From contig NW_003215247.1 of assembly GCF_000006405.1 (NCBI RefSeq), positions 70,905-134,904 on the forward strand: a stretch of 64,000 bases of DNA. The letters are read 5' to 3'. The notes beneath the pieces were generated by a model, which ran no database searches, had not been told where the DNA came from, and worked only from the letters and a program-made list of their open reading frames with translations. Within the stretch, counting starts at the first letter, position 1. The number at the start of each line of letters is the position of its first letter. Below are positions 45,488 to 57,354 of this stretch, piece by piece. Made by a program: the position numbers and the translations under genes. Source of the stretch: Perkinsus marinus ATCC 50983 (lineage: Eukaryota > Perkinsozoa > Perkinsida > Perkinsidae).

Positions 45488-48400
45488 TCAGGCCACTGCC
45501 TCACTCATAACTGCTCCCAGTCCGGAGATAACAAATACCGCCACCACAGAAGTCACAGCTCCTGGAATGATGAAGTCTTTCGGTTGGAGCCACGGTCTGT
45601 TATCATCTCCTTGTCGCTTGATAGCAGTAGCATTGACGTTGGGCGCTGAGCTCACCGGTAAGGCTGAACCAGCGGAGAGGGCCAAGGCAGCTGGCATCGC
45701 TATCAGGGTAACTCCTCCTCTGATGCCCTTAGGGACAACCTCATCCCCTAGGGCTACGATGAAGGGCATGAGCACATTAGCAGCTGCAATATGGGAGACA
45801 GCCGTTGAACATAGTGTGACGAAGGTAACAGTACCGACGATGCATACCCACAGAGGCGCACCGTGAAGAATCTGAGATGCTCCGCTTGATGCAATCTCCA
45901 ACAGCTTTGAGTCTCTCACGGCCAATGCCAGACACGAGCCTCCTGCCAAAAGGAAGCACACATCCCAGGGAAGGGATAGGAAGTCAGCTTTGGTGAGCAA
46001 GCCAGGAATAGAAAATAGCAATACCAATGGTAGCAATGCAGATAGCGACGTGTCACCAAAGACAGCACAAGTGAGACTAGAAGAAAGCCACATAATGATA
46101 CATCCAATGACAATAACAATAACCACAGTCCGTTGCCAATTACCGAACAACGCTCCGCTCGCTGAGGCTACTAACCTAGGTGGGAGAGCTAGATAGTCAG
46201 GATTGGCGGTCTCGTGCAGTAGAGGCTGTTGGACTTTACTGGCTCGTCGATGGTGGAACTTCGGTCGTGTCACAAAGGAGACAGCAACGAGCAGTACGAA
46301 TGAGGTCGGGATAGCAATACCACACCATTGGGCAAACGAAAGACCGTAGTCAGTGTGAAGCGTCGCAAAGGCTACCACGTTCTGTGGAGAGGCCACCGGA
46401 CTAGTCATACCTCCAATGTTGCACGCAAACGCAATTGACAGCAACATAGCCCTACCATAGGAGTAGGTCGAGGGTAGATTCTGTGGCAGCTCATCGAGTA
46501 TCGGGCTTACTATACTCATACACAGGACACTAGCAGCTACATTGCCTACAGCCGCTGACACTATATAAGCTACCAACATCATCATCCGCAGGGTTCGAAC
46601 CCGGCTCTTGCCCCCAGCCGACTTCAACAGTATACAAGCAATCTCCTTGTCAAGCCTGAGCTTAGACAAAGCAGCTGCTAGGGAAAAACTGGCAAGGACC
46701 ATCAGCTGAGAACCGGACCACATAGACTTGATTGCCATCAAGGCCGCTTTCTGCCGATCTCCACCAGCCGAGGGCAAACAACGAAATACTACTACCAACA
46801 TAGGGACGGCAAGAGCAGTGATATGCAATGGGAGAGTCCCTAGGCACCAGAACGCACTGGTAATCCACAACACTGCCAAACACCGTCGTGCGGCGCCGTG
46901 CATGCCGGGAATATCTATTGCTAGTAAAAGTATAAAAACAAGAAACACGACCGTGTAGGTGACAATACTCGCCCACTTGGCTCGCAAACAACTAACCAAA
47001 TCGGACGACGTCAAGGGCACTAACTTCGTCGGAGTGCTAGCAGCAACACCCTCGATGCTCTTGGCATGGCCAGCCTCCAGCAGCTCGGATGGTGGGGCCG
47101 CAGCCTGTGTTTGGGTAACTTGCCGGACCAACGGCATATCCTCTGATTTCACAGCCCGGCCTCCAGTAGCAACAGTACCAAGCCTCGTCCGCTGCCTGAA
47201 GTATACTGTGATAACACTATCGTGCGTCATAACATGGGAGATTACCTTTCGAGTTTAATAAGGTCATGCCAGATGGTGCCTCTATCCCATACTAGCAGCT
47301 CTGATAAACTACGTGATAGCTCCTCTAACGCCAAGGAGACATCTCCACTACAGTAATACTCGGCATAACTGAAGGAATAACACCAAAGTGAGCCATACGA
47401 CCATTGCTAGACTGCCTAAATTCAGTCATGAGTATACATAGACGAATCAGCTACAAAATGGAGCTCGAGAGAGACGACGGTCAACCACGGGAGAATAGCT
47501 ATAGAATTTTTATTAGATTTGCTGATCAAAAATCGAGAGAATAATAAAATATTCAAATCTCGTGCCAGTCGTCGAGTTTGACACCAATCTATGCTCACTA
47601 CCTTTTCTCAACATCGGATATCATAGCACTAAGGTTAGTTCGTGCCTCGTGCTGCATGCTCACCAATGGCTGGCACGTTGACATGTACTCGCCGCAATGG
47701 GAGGTCCCGTTGAACTTATCAAACTTCTTCACAATCTTTCGCGCACCCTGACAATCACAGCAAATCATAATAGTAATACCTACGTCCAGAGGACCTGCTA
47801 GAAATGCATAGCCACTAATGGACTTCATCCGTATCCACCACGGAGTGACCTAAGATACCCTCGTTACCTCGGAGTTGAGCTGAACAAAGTTCTTGAGCTC
47901 ATTAAGCTCCGCAAAGAGCTCAATGCATTCCTTTCGATGCTTGGACTCCACGTGCTTGTGAGCCTCCATTGGAGCTAGATGCTGTTTCACTGAGGTTGTC
48001 AACCGAGCGTAAATCTGAGGGCAGAGTCGACATCAGAATGACCACCAGAAGCAGTGACAGTCGTGGGATAATGCACAAGGCACGTCATAGTAAAATAAAA
48101 TTCACATAAATAGTTAATAATGATAGCTCAGTAACTGCTACTCATAATTCACGTTCGTCCAAAAGCGTGGTAAGCTTAAAGTCTATATCGAGAGCTATGC
48201 AGAGCTCCAGCATGCAGTGGCAATACCAAGCCGTTGCCGCCCTCATTATTACATTATAAAAATACACAGATATACGGTCCATTTCAGCGTCCAAGGCTGC
48301 CTCGAAAGCCTAAAGTCAACTGAATATCACCACAGTAAAGTGTCTTGTTACCTTCCAAGCCTCCTCTGGAGTAATAGTAGGGCCTTCCTCAGTGGAGGCT

Positions 48401-48507
48401 TGATTATGTCGCTGTTGTTTGATGAGCTTCTTGAGCTTCTTGTATTGGATGTAGCCATCGTGCCAAGGCCCGAAGGCATTGTACTCCAATTGATAGGTAA
48501 ATTTCAT
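45488..48507 (-). CDS. SPX-domain phosphate transporter of the DASS/SLC13 type (Pho87/90/91-like)
   Basis: The 5' exon (48507) encodes MKFTYQLEYNAFGPWHDGYI with QYKKLKKLIKQQ, the start of an SPX domain. The next exons give VESKHRKECIELFAELNELK and GARKIVKKFDKFNGT, the SPX core with its lysine-rich phosphate/inositol-polyphosphate-binding surface. A long last exon (about 540 codons) has around 12 membrane segments with AVGNVAASVLCMSIVSPILD, FACNIGGMTSPVASPQNVVA (the first SNT-like carboxylate/anion motif region) and the second half ALSAGSALPVSSAPNVNATA. It ends at 45488. Known relatives in yeast are low-affinity phosphate transporters at the plasma or vacuolar membrane, controlled through SPX. 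A splice at cttcag/GCAGCGG keeps the phase between SPX and transporter parts. Confidence 0.82.
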
Positions 48508-49551
48508 AAATACAAGGCAACTACTACGTAGCACTACATTAAACGGCAGGAAATATCAAACCTCTATCGATCGAACAGAAGAGCCAGTAGCACTGCTGTT
48601 GCACAGTCCGGATAGTAGATCACAGTCTAGTCCGATCGAGTGTACGATGAGAAAGCGAGCCTATGTGGGGAGCATGAAAGGGAAGTATGTGTCGCTCAAG
48701 TGAGCGGGTTAGAGTTCAACAGTAACGCCCGATGAGATTACTTTTATAATAACCCCACTGAGTGCTCAGATGAGACTTCAGAAAAATGTTATCACTAATG
48801 GATATCAAGCTTGGTGATACAGGAGAGTCATAGCAGTATGCGGGGCTAGCCTGCATTCCAACGAACCAGGAAACAGCCACAACCGTAGGCTCTGTAGCAG
48901 CGCGAAACTGAAAGAAGAACGTAGTGCGGATTTTGTCACGCGCCACGAAATTCAGCGAAAACGGTACGCTTGTCTATTGAGACAGAGGCTCAGAGTCGAT
49001 GCGTGGATTGGCTCAACTCACTTTCTGTAGTCATAATTCAGAATTCTGTTGCAGGAAACCTCCGTGAGATTGGAAATATACTTACTGCGCCGTACTATAG
49101 ACAATTCCCGTACATTCGTTGAAGTCCTACGATTCTGGTCTGCATACATACCACTGTCCCTAGCATCTCTACTTACTCCCAGAGTGCATTGACTGTTGAT
49201 ACTTGATAAAGTATCACTAACCCTAGTGTTTACTCCCCACACAATCAGATTGTACTACAATCGTTTATAGCCGTTGAGATATAGAGCTCATCCTCCGTTC
49301 ACTCGGATTGGCTCGAGAGTCTCCTTTTTTTGATAAGAAACTGGTCTAAGTATGATACTGTTTTGTGATCCCACCTCAGTAGCAGGTAGTTGTCACATCT
49401 GTAAGGCTACACTATACGCAAGCATCCACTTGAGTGGGTGGTCGCTGTTTCCGAGCACTACTGGCTCACCTGACCAAGCGAGCGTCGCTGACTTATGTTG
49501 TGGCTTTAAACCTCTCCCTTTCTATTGTAGTCTATATATTGTACTGCATAG
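48508..49551. other. Divergent-gene intergenic region, no clear gene
   Basis: Lies between the leftward SPX transporter and rightward atlastin genes. Small minus frames (49242-49018, 48946-48716) have no family motif. It probably holds both promoters. Confidence 0.45.
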
Positions 49552-52500
49552 ATGACATCCACCAGCGACACCAAGGAGGCAGTGGAGGTCGTGAATGGAA
49601 GGCCTCTTCAGCTTGTGACCATCAAAATGGCTGACAATGAGGTCCGACCCTAACATGGTGTTTTTCCTGACCTTTTTTGTAGCTTATGCTTGATGGCTAG
49701 ATTGTATCTCGGATATGCTCAGGTCCGTGTGAACGATGAGGCAATGGAGGAGCTCACCAATAACTTGGTGGCGACTGGCTGTGATAAGATATCCGTGGTA
49801 TCTATCATGGGAGCATATCGCACAGGGAAGAGTTTTATGCTGGATTTGTTCTTACGGTAAATTCTATGGTTGCTGCTATCACGAACTTGTATTATTGTAG
49901 ATACCTTCGCTACACTGATGATAAGGAGGACAGCGACTACCCTTTGGGTGAGCTTGTCGTGGCATAGCTTGTATCGATGCTGGGTCGGTCAGGTCATAGT
50001 GCTGCGCTTAATGCAAGGAGGAGCAGCAGTTTGGACGATAAATTCAAGGCGCCAGGATGGCTCGTTGCTCAGGTTAGCATAGAGTTTCTCGAGTGAGCCT
50101 TGAAGGTATGATTTTTGGTTCTCTTAGGGTGACTCTCTGCAAGAAGGACAGCAGGCAACAGACTCCCATGGCTTCCATTGGAGACCTGGAATGGACAAGT
50201 AGCATCCTATTCTGATCGGCCACGATGTGACGATGGAGTGGTATGATAGGTGTACCGAGGGTATCTGGGTGTGGTCTGTACCTTTCGTGAGACAACTCAA
50301 TTCTGGAGAGAAAGTAGCATTGGTGCTGATGGACACACAAGTGAGATTGTCTGCTCTGAAACTGAGGTCAGTGATGGCATTTTCTCAGGGCGCTTGGGAC
50401 TCTAAGATGACGAAGGAGCAGTCGGCTACTGTGTTTGGTCTCACAGCTGTGCTGTCCAGTAAGCAGATCTACAACACATCCAAGCAAATTCAGGAGGATA
50501 AGGTTAGTCTTGATAAGAGGAGGAAGAGAGGGAGGCGTGGTATGTGGTGGAGGTCAGGTGGAAAATCTTCATTTTTTTATGGAAGTGGCATCGGCTGCAT
50601 TGCGTGTATCGGGCGATGAAGGGGCTCAGCGAGGGAAGCCTTTCCAATGCTTAGAGTAGTAGAAGGGCGTAGGGATGAGGACCTGCCTAGCGTAAAGTAT
50701 CACTATACTCATAGTATAGTGTAGCACTAGAAAATACTATGTTTATAATATACGGATGTTCAATGAACACATGAACAACTCATGAACACTGTTCATGAAT
50801 TATTGGAGGGTATGATAATTCTGTTAAGGTTCCTGGTCCGAGACTGGGCTAACTTTGATGATGATATGTCTGTTAAGGACTGCCTAGCCCAGATGAAGGA
50901 GCATCTAAATCAACATATGGGTGAGTCGATCGGCATTACTCTCTGTGTTTTGTGTCGTGGTGTTATTGGGGTGGCTATGGCCATTAGTATAATGGACTGA
51001 AGTCGGACAAAGAACAGCATACTATATTGATACACAGAATAGTTTCTATATATAGTTCTTGATCATTAACGTTCATGGTGGGGCTCAAGAAGGGGATATA
51101 AGTGCTTTGTCTTATCCTTCTATTGTTTGCATGATTTTCGATATTTTTATTCACTACATTGGTGAGTAATCTCTGTGTATTTGTCTGTGTCAGATGAGCA
51201 TAGAGTTCGTGACGACTCCACAGCAGTGGCGCTGAACAAAATGTTCGAGAGTGTTTCGTGCTTCTGTCTACCGCATCCTGGCTTGAGGATCCAGAAGAAG
51301 GGGTGGTCGGGAAGACTTGCCGACATCGATCATGATTTCATAAGGTCGGTGCTGAGATTCGAACCCGGGACCTCCTGGATGAGCGTGTTGTTTAGGTTCC
51401 TTGACCTCTATGTTCGATCGGTTTTCACTGATCCCCATCTCCACGCTAAAACCATCCTCGGCAAGCCTCTCTCCCCTCAAACCTTCGGCCCTGTTGTCAA
51501 GGCCTTCGTTGAGGTAGAGTCGTGAATGGCCCAATTTCGTGGCGCAGCGGTCATTTTGCCTTAGGCATTTGCTAATGCTGTACCGGCTGCTGCTACCTTC
51601 ACCCAGGCTATGGCCAGGAGTAGCAACCTCTTGGGTAAGGAGCAGGCTATCAACACCTATAAGTCGGATATGGAGGCAGCTATTGGGTAACAGAAGGCAA
51701 TTGAGGCACCCTATTGCATAGTATAGGGAAATATGCACAAGGTCAACTACATGCGTTGGTGATGAAAAGAAAATTCCGAGGAAACTTGGGGGAATTCTCA
51801 CTGGTCTCTGCATATTGTTACCTGAATCCGTGTGTGTACCTGTATGATTGGTGAGGAAGCTCTTGGTCTGAGGTAAGGGAAGCGACCATATATTTCAACA
51901 CTGCTGTTGCCTTCCTAAGATATGTATAGGGTGGGAAGTAGCATCATTTCCTGTTGCATTTCTCTGTTCGTGAGGAGGGTATTAAAGCGTGGCTTTCATG
52001 AGAGTACTGAGAGACTCGTGTATCGAGTCTCTAAGTGCAGTGCAAAGCCACAGATGGTCGTAATTCACACGTCTATGAATTCGAAGTAGTTACAACCCAA
52101 TGTATAGGGGGAATGAGCGCTTCAATTCTGGCCTCGAGTCGGGCTGGAAGATGTCATTTGAACGTTTGTCGGAGATTTTGTTGATTGGAAGGAATTGCTC
52201 CCTCAGTCCGAAGACTGGCAGTGGTATCAAACCAGATCAGCTCGAGCGTGCGGCCATGAGAGCGAGGACCATGGCATTGCAGAGCTTTTCTAAGCAGACA
52301 CTGTTTGGACCTGATGTAGGGATGGTGTGGTATGAGCTTTGATGATGAATTGATGGTAGGAGGAGAGGGAGAAGACGAAAGATGAACTCGTTAAGGAAAT
52401 CGACGTACAAAGGCTCATCTGTTTGCTTGATAACGTCCATTGTCGGATTTCATTCAGGGTCTTCTCGACTATTATAAGGAGGAGAATCAGCATCGTATGG

Positions 52501-53098
52501 AGAAGTCCCTTGCAGCATTCGCTGGTGTGACGGTATTGGTTATTGTACTCTATCTGATGGACAAGTTCTCTGACTTTGCCTGTGATTGGTGAGCCGTGTT
52601 TCTCGGGTTGGCCGTATGTGGTGTGTTGATAGGTACTCTGATACGTGCGTGAGATTCTCCAATGTTCTTTTCTCGATCTACTTCACGATTATCGTCGTCA
52701 TCGGAGTGAATGTCTTCCTATTGTAAGAGGCTATGGTACAGCTTAATACGATGAGAAGGTTCCTTTCCTCAGGTACCGAGACCGTGGCCAGGTTGCGGCT
52801 GCTTCGGCGCTGTTGGAAATGGTCAAGGCATCGATCAATCTTGGCCTGGGGGTAGTAGAGAGCTATTTAGTGTAGTGATTAGAGTGATATTTTATACCAC
52901 ACTTCTTTCAAATTCGGAGTTGTTCACCCCTCGTGGTTCTCCATGTAGTACGCAGAGAAGGTCCGAGAAAATCCCGATAAGCAGCACCTAGTGGCAGTGG
53001 CTCGCAGCTTTGCCAGTGACTGCTCTGCTGGCCTCAGACCAGTCTACCATAAAGTAGTGAATATGGTCGTTGTGGTTGGGATGCTCGGCCTCAGGTGA
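49552..53098 (+). CDS. Atlastin-like ER-shaping dynamin-family GTPase
   Basis: Exon 1 has NGRPLQLVTIKMADNE, the usual atlastin lead-in. Later exons give EELTNNLVATGCDKISVVSI and MGAYRTGKSFMLDLFLRYL (P-loop), GFHWRPGMDK/CTEGIWVWS (switch I), KVALVLMDTQGAWDSKMT (switch II), VFGLTAVLSSKQIYN, KPFQCL and FLVRDWANFDDD (the RD guanine-specificity motif). Then follow CLPHPGLRIQKKGWSGRLAD, the helical middle domain with QAMARSSNLLGKEQAINTYK, GLLDYYKEENQHRMEKSLAA and two membrane segments (FA-GVTVLVIVLYLMDKF and VLFSIYFTIIVVIGVNVFLL). The tail ends near VVVVGMLGLR with TGA at 53096-53098. It would act in ER membrane fusion. Some middle-domain exons (51.7-52.5 kb) are only roughly placed. One intron carries a tRNA-like B-box and another a hairpin. 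Confidence 0.8.
51345..51395 (-). repeat. 51-nt atlastin intron containing a tRNA-like T-arm (antisense)
   Basis: The intron joins DHDFIR to FLDLYVRSVF in frame (AG/G). On the minus strand its sequence reads GGTCCCGGGTTCGAATCTCA, a good B-box at 51366-51356. Confidence 0.7.
51989..52051. repeat. Two-part hairpin within the atlastin gene
   Basis: Inner arms AGAGACTCG (52010-52018) and CGAGTCTCT (52024-52032) around TGTAT, with outer arms GTGGCTTT (51989-51996) and AAAGCCAC (52044-52051). Confidence 0.7.
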
Positions 53099-55082
53099 TA
53101 GACGTTATACAACCATCAGCGTTGCACCATACAGCAGATCTTCCAACACTTCATAAAGAGGACTCGGGAATTGGTAGTAGTTGTCGGAATGACAGTGATT
53201 ACCGTGATAGTAGTAGTGGTCGTGATAGTTGTTGTTGTTGTTGTTGTTGCGTAAAGTTCCTGCTAGCTCTTGAGAGTTTTAAGCAGAAGGTGAACAACAA
53301 GGAATATATTTATACATATTCTCATGAATAAGATAGTAGGTAGTGATCCCTGAGCTCACCGGTATTCATGTCAGAAATGACCGACGTGAAACCAAGTGAT
53401 GCTGAGAAGGCCCGAAGACGTCACAAGCGCTCGGAGTGAGCCAGAGCATGTAGGCACTTGGGCACTTTACTCTTGGAATTGGTGTCTATGAGTGTATCGT
53501 TCTCTATGTGTAGAGTGGTCTTGTTCAGGTTATTCAGAAAGGAACTAGGGCCCGAAGGCTCATTGATGAAACTTTTCTAGTATCTGATTTTCGTTTGCAA
53601 GGTGTCAGTGTGGAGTTAAGTGGGCACAATGATCGGTGAAGTAGCGATGTGATGATGTACTTGTAAAAGGTCTCACCCGTTGACTCAACGAGGCATGACT
53701 AAGAATCTATCAAGACTGATCGCTGAACCCTCGGTGGGACCTGACTTGATTGGTTTACCACATATGGCTGATAATGCCTAGTATTGATGCATGTGCTGGT
53801 ATCAGTTTGTTAGTCTCACGCTGTGTTGTAAGGAATATGTCGTTTGGTGGGCTGAGGCCTTCACCGTCCAGTCATTAGTGAGGAACGACTCGAGCGAACA
53901 ACCCTGGTATTAGGGGTGCTCGCCATGCCGTACCATTAGGGGGTGTGGTCATTGCTTGATCAGTTGGGAGGAAGACCGGTGAGTAGGAGTTCGTAGTAGT
54001 GTTGACAGTGTCACACCCTCAGTGTGGGTCTGGTCATTGCTCCACTCGTGATGATCGTTCAGGGACTTGTCCGCGGTCATTGGTCTCGAGTTCGACCCCT
54101 GGTAAGCGGATCTTCTTGGATTTCCTTGATGTAACCGAGGTTGTCCATTGCCGATTCCGGCCAAGCTCTCCCTCCATCTGGACCAGTGTCGTGCATTTGT
54201 CCCATGGTGACCAGTCTCAACTCTGGTCTGCTAGCCATGACATACATCGGAGGGCAAGCCTACCAGCTGTGTTGACTTGTGGCGGCTTCTCGTCCATCAT
54301 TAGGGAGGGCTCCTCTAGGTAGATCCATTGGTAGGCCTTCTAGGTCTCTACACTGAGATCGTTGGAAGTGCTGTTAGACAAGAGTGAATGCAGCGCGACT
54401 CAAAGTGTGTTCTTCAATGCCTTGTGGGTGTGACTGCGATGATGGGTGTCGAGGACCTTGCCAGCAGTGATAAGGAGCGTTTGACGATAGGTGTGGGAGA
54501 TGTTGCGGAGCTTAGTAATATAACTGCGGGAGTCTTCAGTGTGAGTGCCTCGAGCACTGCATGTCACCTGGGTTGTTTATCGAAAGGGGACAGAGTTTGT
54601 GTTATTGGGAGGAGGGTGGTGTCGTAGAGCTGTGGCTGAATTGTGCGAATTGTCCATCTTGAGAAGCGAAGGGTGTTGTTTACAGAATGAGAGAACTCAG
54701 AGAGTCGAATAGTAGCTCCGAGCTACTAGCTCGCTTGTGCACGCGTGCACATTGCTGTCTCCTTCACCCTTAGCGCGTAGTTGTATCAGGCTCGTGTGCT
54801 CCTGGGCATAGGGAAGTGGCTTTATCGAACGATTACACGTGTGTAGGGTGGCAGTTGGGTAGAAGTGAAGATACGTAGGAATTCATAGAGGTTGATCGTG
54901 CTATTTCTGGGGTGTCCGACAATGCCCAATGTCCGAGAATGCAAGGCTTTATTGCGTGCTTCCACCGTTGCTAGCATTATAGACTGTGTTACTAGCGCGA
55001 CGTAGGATAGAGCCATGTAGAGGTATGTTATGATAATGTTCAAGTCAGTTAGTGTAGTTGTTATTCTTTCTCTTCATCCGTA
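53099..55082. other. Unassigned region with microsatellite and possible small genes
   Basis: GTT/TGT trinucleotide repeats occur at about 53230-53250. A short ATG frame at 53368 (MSEMTDVKPSDAEKARRRHK) ending at a possible donor, an exon-like SRLIAEPSVGPDLIGL near 53720, and a frame at 54388-54627 (GVEDLASSDKERLTIGVGDV) look weakly coding, but I cannot connect them or assign a family. The remaining sequence shows nothing recognisable. Confidence 0.35.
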
Positions 55083-56198
55083 ATGGAATTCCTCTCTAAT
55101 TCTCCTACTATTGGAGCACTAGACTCTGCTGCCGTTTCGGCTATATCTTCTGATGTTAAAGGGTCTCTCAATTCAGGCTCCACTCCCCCTATGTTGGTGT
55201 TTTCTAAGACTCCCAATAACGACGGTGTTACTGCTACTACTACAAGTTCCGGTATCCCTTCATTCGACGACGACTCCTGTCATTGCGAGACCCCGAAAAA
55301 TAGTGAACTCTTGGCGGCCTCTGAATACCTCAAGAGTTCCTTGCAAGACCTGGAGGACAGTATCAGCAGTATCAGCACTGTTGATGAGAGTGTTGCTAAG
55401 TCGCCGTCGCTCTCTCTGCCCGTGGGTGACTTCTCGCCTGAACTGTCCTTCTTCGCTGACGAAGAATCTCTCACAGATGCGGTTCGTGCCCTGTTGGATT
55501 CCCCGGAGCAGAGACGGTTGATGCTTGCTATTCATGCGAGGCTTATATCAACACCACCCTCTGCTAATTGGATCATCGATCAGCTCAGCAATGCTAGCCG
55601 TATTCTTCTTGTTATCAGTCCTGCCTCGACAGGGTTGAACGATATTCGCTGTGCGATCTGTGTTGCTATCATGCGAAGTGAGGAAGAGGCTGAATGTCTG
55701 TGTATGCCTGGTCGCTTGGGTTCTCGTATTACTGTCACGAGTTTCTCTAACCCTATGTTGCCTGGTTCCAACGATCTAGTTTCTATTCCTGGATCTAAAG
55801 ACTTGATGCAGATTGACGAGATCTCAGAGTTGGCTGATGGAACTCCGAGTATTTGTGGTGTGATGGCTTTGGGTGATGTTAAAATGTTACTTCCCCAAGA
55901 TGAGGCCGAATGCCAAGCTCGTGTGTTGATGGTTAAGCGCTGCCATAAGTTAGGGGCTCGTTGCAGTCTCAAGCTGAAGGCTTACTTCGACACGATTCTT
56001 GGTCATGATGGTGCTGTCGAGCATGTTCTGATGCTGCCTCTCAAGGCGAGATGCACTGCTCGTCGCGGAGTACCTCCCAAGACTGGGTTTGTAGTTTTCC
56101 GTAATTCTACTGATGCATTGTTGGCTCGTGCTTTGGGTAGTGAGCAGATTGTTGAGCCGGAGGCGTCCATCAAAGTGGAGACTTTTGATGGTATGTAG
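55083..56198 (+). CDS. Single-exon protein with Ser-rich N-terminus and RRM-like C-terminus, unknown
   Basis: An uninterrupted 371-codon frame, unusual among the heavily split genes around it. The first about 130 residues are Ser/Thr/Pro-rich and acidic (for example SLQDLEDSISSISTVDESVA). The middle has ALLDSPEQRRLMLAIHARLI and SRILLVISPASTGLNDIRC. The C-terminal 75 residues read AYFDTILGHDGAVEHVLMLP, then PPKTGFVVFRNSTDALLARA and SIKVETFDGM, fitting an RRM (RNP1-like TGFVVF with a beta-alpha-beta order). It could be an RNA-binding protein. The lack of introns might reflect origin by retroposition or simply a young gene. Family not recognised. Confidence 0.65.
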   Translation: MEFLSNSPTIGALDSAAVSAISSDVKGSLNSGSTPPMLVFSKTPNNDGVTATTTSSGIPSFDDDSCHCETPKNSELLAASEYLKSSLQDLEDSISSISTVDESVAKSPSLSLPVGDFSPELSFFADEESLTDAVRALLDSPEQRRLMLAIHARLISTPPSANWIIDQLSNASRILLVISPASTGLNDIRCAICVAIMRSEEEAECLCMPGRLGSRITVTSFSNPMLPGSNDLVSIPGSKDLMQIDEISELADGTPSICGVMALGDVKMLLPQDEAECQARVLMVKRCHKLGARCSLKLKAYFDTILGHDGAVEHVLMLPLKARCTARRGVPPKTGFVVFRNSTDALLARALGSEQIVEPEASIKVETFDGM

Positions 56199-57354
56199 TG
56201 TGCGTTCGTCAAGTACCAATACTGCCGCTCGGCTCTTCAACTTATTCGCTTGCGAAGTTTCTTGAACGGCGATTGTGGTAATTCTGTATAACCTCATTGT
56301 GGGTCTGCTGATAGTAGTAGCAGTAGTATTGAAGTCTTGAGCTTTTTACGCTCTTCGAGTTGCATTGATGAGACGATCTACTGACTACGGTGAGCCCATT
56401 TTGAGCCCAATTCTCGACCGTTAACTTGAGGTAGACTGCTGCTCAAGACTCTTGGCTCGCACGAGAGGTTCGCGAAATTGATGGTAGACCCAGTGAAGTT
56501 GTTACAGTAAATTCTGATGTTCGATTGTTTCTTGTCGTTGTTGTTGTTGTTCTCCCTTTCTTTTTGCTATTGTTGTGGTAGTAACGATACTTCTGTCTAC
56601 TATTCTACTTCCTACTATACTAAGTTTATCTCGCTTCGTATGCTCTGCTGCGGCAGTCCATGGACCCCACTTAAAGAGCAGCATTCGGTGCCTTNNNNNN
56701 NNNNNNNNNNNNNNNNNNNNNNNNNNNNNNNNNNNNNNNNNNNNNNNNNNNNNNNNNNNNNNNNNNNNNNNNNNNNNNNNNNNNNNNNNNNNNNGTACCT
56801 GATGATGGTAGAGAAGTTGCTATCCTGTTTGGTGATGATGGAGTGTTGGTTCTGACCCTATACCGTTTGAGCATGGTACGTTAACGGGAAGTGTTTCTTC
56901 GAATCCAAATTATCCCGATTCCCTCACTATGGTGTGTCTATTATTGTTTTATATTATTGTTGATAAGTAGTCAAGTTGTAGTAAGGATACTCGTTGTCTA
57001 GAATATGTTCCATACTCGATGACGCTGCCGTTGTTGGTATTGTTTCTACTGTTATTTGCTGTATCGCTCCTTTCGTTATTGTTCCTGTCGGCGCTCCACG
57101 CGTCGCTTTCTTCTACATACCATGGTCACTAAGTACCTATTCATTCACTCCATTACTATACCGAATCTCGGTGAACTTATGATTGCTAGGTCTGTCGTTG
57201 TGTACGAGTTGTGATGCTCACTGCAGAGTGCCTGGCACCGTTCACTGAGGTTATTTCCTGTATCAAATTACGTTCAACGGCGACTTTTTCTCTGTTGCGT
57301 TGCTCTTGCCTCATCGGAGGAGATCAACTGTATTCAGGCGAATTCGTCTCCCTT
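56199..57354. other. Unassigned region around the assembly gap
   Basis: Left of the gap nothing is supported. Right of it, VPDDGREVAILFGDDGVLVL (about 56795-56870) looks like an exon whose start lies in the gap. The hydrophobic frame 56994-57182 is uncertain. Confidence 0.35.
56695..56794. other. Assembly gap of exactly 100 N
   Basis: One hundred Ns, a conventional placeholder length, so the true distance is unknown. Reading frames drawn through it are artefacts. Confidence 0.98.

Noticed and set aside
53215-53255. Cysteine-rich peptide (run of seven Cys codons)
   Set aside because: Produced by a GTT/TGT microsatellite downstream of atlastin; no signal peptide or homology.
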